Shown here: one piece after another, positions 59,082-64,000 of the stretch
How the letters are laid out: each line of letters starts with the position of its first letter
Numbering within the stretch: the stretch's first letter is position 1
From: Owenia fusiformis
Lineage: Eukaryota > Annelida > Polychaeta > Sabellida > Oweniidae
Direction: 5' to 3'
Assembly: GCA_903813345.2 (NCBI GenBank)
Contig: CAIIXF020000012.1
Coordinates: 3,575,318-3,639,317 of the forward strand
DNA: 64,000 bases
The notes under the pieces: model-generated
The model's database searches: none
Told to the model about the DNA's origin: nothing
Seen by the model: only the letters and a program-made list of their open reading frames with translations
Position numbers and translations under genes: made by a program

Positions 59082-62000
59082 ATGCCGAAGTATGCTCAGA
59101 TCGTGATGGGACCGGCTGGTAGTGGAAAGGTACCTTATAAATCTATACTGAAAAAATTCCCCACCTTTCAATCAATCCTTCAACATTTGCTTGTTGACAG
59201 CTCCGCACTGTAATTTACTGTTGTAGAAATCACTTGCTTTTATACACATGTAGTAATTATAAAAAAAAAAATAGTTTTGTATAAATTTTCTTTGTCAATT
59301 AATTCAGAAGAACAGAAATTTCTGAATTCAGAAGGCAAATTCCGAAAGGGTTTGTGTAAAAAACCGGGTGACCGGGTTTCCCAGGTACTCAACGTTCTTA
59401 GCAGGGTTAGGAATTTTTTTTATTATAACGTTGGATCTGGACGATACATGTACGTTATTTTCGACGTCACGTTTTGAGGTTATTTCACATCGTAAGAACG
59501 TTTTGACAACGTTAACTTTTAATGTTAAAATAACGTCGGCAATGAACCGATTTAGTGAGAACATATTGACGTCTTTGTAACGTTTCCTTAACTCACAAAT
59601 ATTTTGAACCCATTTCCACAATGTTGAAATTCAACCATCCATCGACGTTTTGCTGAATATTTGAATAACGTCAGATCAATACGGTCCATGAACGTCATTA
59701 CGTGAACGTCACGTTTTGAGGTTATTTCAAATCGAAAAAACGTTTCGACGACGTCACTGTTTGCTGGATCGATTATTTTAAAATGTGCTCTGTCTCGTAT
59801 AGGGTGAAAGTATCTAACAGCAGTGCACTCGAAAGGCTAAGTCTGTCAAGTCAATTCGCTACTATGTATCGGAGGAAATTTGGAACTTTGAAAGTTGGTA
59901 ACCCTGCTAGGAACGTTAGGTACCCGGTCGACCGGGTACACCCGGTTACCCGGTCACCCGATTTTTACACAAACCCAATTCCGAAATCATTCTAGAGGGG
60001 GCCTCTACAGTAGATTCCTTTCCATTTCTTGCCAGCTAACATAGACTTACTTTCTATGAATTATTAATGTTTTCCAGTCCACATACTGCAGCAACATTGT
60101 GCGCCACTGCGAGGCATTGAAGAGACGTGTATTTGTTATAAATTTGGATCCTGCAGCTGAAGTGTTTGACTACCCCGTATTAGCAGGTACAACCATTTGT
60201 ACACGTGTGTAGTACAACCGATCATAGTTTATAGTACAACCATATGCAGTTTGTAAAACAACCATTTGTAGTTTGTAATGCAACTATTTGTAATTTGTAA
60301 GACAACTGATTGTAGTTTGTAGTACACCCATTTGTAGTTTGTAGCATGCAGTACAACCATTTGTAGTTTGTAGTTGTATTGATCTATAATGGTCATCTCC
60401 AATTCAAGTATTTAGTCAAAAGATGACAATTATGGTAATGTTATTACCAAATTGGTCATTAATGCCATTTTGCAAGCTGTAACATGTGAGTCAAATGACA
60501 GTTTGTAAAATGGCAAGGTCAAGGTCATAATGTCAGAGAATCAGCAAGGAATGGTGGGAGCCAAATCTCATTGGTTTATAATGAATGCTGTATTTGTAGA
60601 CATCCGTGAGCTGGTCTCAGTAGAAGATGTCATGGAAGATGAATCTCTCAGATTTGGACCAAATGGTGGTCTTGTTTTCTGTATGGAGTAAGTCTATGCT
60701 TATGTTATTATTGGCAAAATGTAAATTAAAAATGAATGCATTGAAGAGGCACAGGCACTACATTGTAAATTGATCCTTTAGGCTAAACCATGAAACAGCC
60801 TGTGAATGGCAGTTTTAGTACTATGTACAATGTACGAGGGTTGATCCAAAAGTTCTCCACCGTTTTGTCTAAAAAATTATTTCTTGGTGGATTTTGTTCA
60901 TACTTGGTCAGGAGCAACATGTAAATGATAGCTTGGTATTGTATTAATATCATTGAAAAAATATAATATTAACTATGTCATTTGGTTACCATAGTAACAG
61001 GACAATGAGGTAGGCGGAGCTGAATAAAATCACTGTTAATAACAATTTCTTGTCAAACAATGTGGTATTATTACAGAGTTTTAACCAGGGGTTTTAACAT
61101 TAATGAAGGCTTTTATTTGATGCAATATCAATGTTCATTCTCCCTCAAAACAGTCCCCACCATGGGCTATGCATTTATTGCATCGTTTTATCCAATAATT
61201 GAACACATGCCGAAGTCCATTCTTAGTGACTGAATACACACTGTTGGTAAAAGCTTTAATCAGCGACTCATCATCTGCAAAACGAATCCCCTGGAGGGTT
61301 TCTTAGCTTCGGGAAACATGTGGAAGTCACAGGGAGCTGCATCTGGGGAATATAGGGGATGCTTGACAAGTTTTGGTTGTAAAATCTTATGTATAACTTC
61401 TATTGATGTTAGCTCTGCGCAGGGGCGTTGTCATGGTGGAAATAGAAGCCGTCTGCAATAAACTCTGGCCTCTTCTTCCTGATGACATCTTTCAGATTCT
61501 TCCTTAGCAACTGAAACATTTCTGTGACATCAGACGAATGTTTACTGTGACATCATAATGAAAGTCTATAGAAATGATGCAGGAGAAACATGTTGTTGGC
61601 AACAGGTATATTGATGAATGAAATAGCATTGGTAATCTATGTCTTGGTTTAGGTTAGCCTAAATATGTATACATTTCATAATTCTGAATCAAAATCGAGC
61701 TCCACCTACCTCATTGCCGTGTTGCTATGGTAACCAAATGGTTATGTTAAAGTTGTAATTTTTCAACCATATTATTTTATGGAACATTAAACCATCATGT
61801 TGCTCCTGACCAAGTTTGAACAAAATTTACCAAGAAATATTTTTTTTAGATAAAACGGTGGAGAACTTTTGGATATACCCTCGTACTATGTACAATGTAT
61901 ATATCATAAAGAGACATAAAAACAGTGTTTCAAATTTATAGCCAGAATATATAAATCCCCTTGAGCTTAGATACCGTTGAATAATTGTATATATTTTGTG

Positions 62001-63395
62001 GAATGGGGTCTGAGGTAAAAGCCTAAAGGCCATTTTGTTTCCGTTATCCAGTATACAGAGTCAATATAAACACTCTCTTTGGTAGGGATTAAGACGATAC
62101 AAAATTAGCTATGTTTTGAAACAGTTGTTGATTTCTTGTCGTAATCATTTAAGAGAAACAATGATGGTTTGTTTCAGGTACTTAAGCAGCAACTTTGATT
62201 GGCTGGAAGAACAGCTGGACAATGTTCTGGAAGATGACTATGTACTGTTTGACTGCCCAGGTACATCATTAAATTGAGGGACTAGACTGATGTTATGTAT
62301 GTTAAATAAAGTCATCAATCAATTTTAAGATGGCGTACTGTATGGGGAACTCTGGGTAAAAGCACATTTATTTTTGACTGCCCAGGTATGTCAGTTCATA
62401 AAGGGAAGACCCCGGGGGGGGGGGGTAGACACACCATGAATAGTTCTTAAACTTAACTGCTTAGCCTACATATGTCCTGCCCTGTGTAGTTGTTTACCAA
62501 TACATAGTAGCACACCCCACAAGCCTTTGTAAGGTTTGTGGACCATTTACGATCATTCAGTAGTAGGTATGTAAAAACAATGTAGACTTGCCTGAGCTGG
62601 GAATCCAGCTTGGAAGTGGAAGTGTTTGTCACAGAGGGACATTCTCTACCACTTGGGCAATTATACATGTGTAATTCTTTTCCAGGTCAGATTGAACTAT
62701 ACACACATATACCTGTGATGCGTCAATTAGTTGAGCGCCTAGAAACTTCATGGAACTTCCGTCTCTGTGGTGTTTTTCTTATGGACTCGCAGTTCCTTAT
62801 AGAGGGAGCTAAATTTGTTTCTGGAATATTAACAGCACTGGCTGCTATGGTGAATCTTGAAATACCGCATGTGAATATTATGTCAAAATTGGACCTCCTC
62901 AGTAAACAGTCAAGGAAAGAATTAGATAGGTAAAATTTAATTTAATTTAATAGAATATGTAAAATATTATATTAAAGGCAGAATGAGATCTACAGGGGTG
63001 GCAAAATTACAAGCAACATGTACAATTTACCTATTAATCTATTCCTTATAATCTCAAATACAATATCTGAGCTCTGAGTTAATGATGAAATGCACTCTCT
63101 TTAATAGTTTTTGAACAGTTTTTTTTATCTGATCATGTTTTGTCCAAAATATCTCAATATTTAAAACTTGACTCGGGTGCAATCAGATTTTCAACTAGGT
63201 GGCATTTAATTTTTAAATTTTCAACAGGGTGCACCTGGGCGCATTGCCCAATTGCTCTAATGCTGGGGAGATTAGTGATTCTATTTTTGTCCTGTTTTCA
63301 GGTATCTTGAGCCTGATCTTCAAGACATCCTGGACACTGATATGCCATCTGGGTCTACAGCTTTCCAGAAACTCAATTCTGCTTTGGCAACAATG
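59082..63395 (+). CDS. GPN3: GPN-loop GTPase 3, 3' end beyond the window
   Basis: Six exons are visible: 59082-59129, 60078-60186, 60600-60687, 62178-62260, 62686-62929 and 63302-63395, with joining phases, giving the first 222 residues of a protein that usually has about 284. The P-loop GPAGSGKST is at residues 10-18 and is split by intron 1 right after the Lys. The signature GPN is at 72-74 in RFGPNGG. DCPGQ (107-111) is the switch-type G3 box, and SKLD (176-179) is the base-recognition box. GPN3 works with GPN1 in the assembly and nuclear import of RNA polymerase II. The last exons lie past position 64000. Confidence 0.92.
59348..59976. mobile_element. DNA element with GGGTTTGTGTAAAAA ends in GPN3 intron 1
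   Basis: The ends are inverted copies beginning GGGTTTGTGTAAAAA then CGGGTGACCGGGT, with (A/C)CCGGGT repeats just inside. AATTCCGAAA flanks both sides (59338-59347 and 59977-59986), a 10-bp duplication. Two internal direct copies contain CGTCACGTTTTGAGGTTATT (about 59465 and 59707). There is no transposase. The terminal signature matches the element at 9856-11306. Confidence 0.8.
60187..60380. repeat. Short tandem repeat in GPN3 intron 2
   Basis: Irregular copies of ACAACCATTTGTAGTTTGTA, starting directly at the donor of exon 2 (GTACAACCATTTGT). Confidence 0.75.
60835..61883 (-). mobile_element. Mariner-like transposon remnant in GPN3 intron 3
   Basis: The ends CGAGGGTTGATCCAAAAGT and its inverse are typical mariner terminal repeats, flanked by TA. 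On the minus strand the interior (about 61560-61130) reads as broken transposase: HHDNAPAQ, a PDAAPCDFH-like stretch (second and third catalytic Asp region) and a C-terminal segment near FEGE. Stops and frame changes make it inactive; much of the N-terminal part is gone. Confidence 0.8.
62985..63075. repeat. Partial dispersed repeat in GPN3 intron 5
   Basis: The words GAGATCTACAGGGG, GGCAAAATTACAAGCAA and TCTATTCCTTA match the copies at 39476 and 26965. Confidence 0.55.
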
Positions 63396-63462
63396 GTAAG
63401 GGGTCAGGTTTTGAAAATTCACAGCTGCTGCCTGACTGTCACTGCCAGAGATAACCAGTTTT

Positions 63463-64000
63463 TATGTCACCACCAAAAAGTGGAGGTTGGCGGTTGGGTG
63501 TTGGCGGTCGGCATCTGTAACAAATTCTTACAACTTCCAATAACTTAAAATTACTGTTTAGACTGACTTCAGTTTTTTTCAAAATCATCTACTAGTACAT
63601 GTTTTTAGAAGTTCAAATCTGACTTTATATTTAAGATTTGACCTTCAATGACCTTTTCAAGGTAAAAAAAGGTCAAAAAGATCTTTTATTCAACTTGCTT
63701 CAAATTGACCAATTTTTTTCAAAATCAAAATCATCTACAAGTTCTCAACAGTTCAAATCTGACTATAGATTTGACCTTCAATGACATTCTCAAGGTCAAA
63801 CAAGATTTGACCTTCAATGACATTCTCAAGGTCAAAAAGGTCTTTTTTCATCTTGCTTCAGATTCACCAATTTGTTTTCAAAATCATTTACATGTTCTCA
63901 GAAGTTCAAATCTGATTTGAGAATTCACCTTCAATGGCCTTCTCAGGGTCAAAAAGGTTTTTTTTTCAACTTGCTTCAAATTTACCAGTTTATTTTTTCA
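63463..64000. repeat. TGTCACCACC-family repeat with tandem GACCTTCAATGAC units
   Basis: It starts TTATGTCACCACCAAAAAGTGG and GGCGGTCGGCATCTGTAAC, then three or more imperfect units of about 100-150 bp containing TTTGACCTTCAATGAC, TCTCAAGGTCAAA and TCATCTAC. It runs off the window inside the GPN3 intron. Confidence 0.7.

Overview
The window is nuclear DNA from an animal. It has split genes with GT..AG introns, single-copy metazoan housekeeping and chromatin genes, a voltage-gated K+ channel locus, a C-type lectin receptor gene, and an AT-rich background full of transposable elements. The mixture (Ngaro-like tyrosine-recombinase retrotransposon, two kinds of LINE, many TA-flanked MITEs, long inverted-repeat elements) suggests a marine invertebrate, perhaps a lophotrochozoan. 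I cannot name the species from sequence alone.

Layout. 1-8.6 kb is a nest of transposons: a decayed LINE (about 1345-8622) holds a 650-bp DNA element (1985-2634) and a 4.1-kb Ngaro-like element with split direct repeats (3808-7932, minus strand). 8.8-12.0 kb (minus) is a two-exon Shaw/Kv3-like K+ channel locus with two in-frame stop codons; its single intron carries a long-inverted-repeat element. 12-16.9 kb has no genes but holds a 608-bp near-perfect palindrome. 16.9-22.2 kb (plus) is a seven-exon gene for a secreted-then-anchored C-type lectin with a Thr/Pro mucin-like stalk and one membrane helix. 24.1-30.0 kb (minus) is RNF25, an RWD-RING ubiquitin ligase. Head-to-head with it, 30.9-40.7 kb (plus) is DNTTIP1, the MiDAC deacetylase scaffold, with a long Pro/Ser-rich N-terminal exon. 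41-48 kb holds MITEs, a fairly young minus-strand LINE copy with target-site duplication and poly-A (43868-45981) and another long-inverted-repeat element. 49.3-51.8 kb (plus) is an apparently intronless gene for a four-helix membrane protein with about 47 degenerate decapeptide repeats. 53.5-58.7 kb (minus) is ARPC3, and 400 bp away in the opposite direction GPN3 starts (59.1 kb, plus) and runs off the right edge.

The genes are not a single pathway: RNF25, DNTTIP1, ARPC3 and GPN3 are unrelated core cell functions, arranged as two divergent pairs that probably share promoter regions. The most unusual cross-cutting signal is that several exon boundaries (lectin last exon, DNTTIP1 exons 7, 12 and 13, GPN3 exon 4) have nearby partial copies of the splice site plus adjoining exon sequence. 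In one case the splice acceptor has grown into an array of about eighteen 19-bp units. A second is a pair of non-autonomous DNA elements (9856-11306 and 59348-59976) with the same terminal signature and 9-10 bp target duplications.

All exon models are read by eye from frame continuity, splice dinucleotides and remembered family sequences; none has been tested with transcripts or searches.
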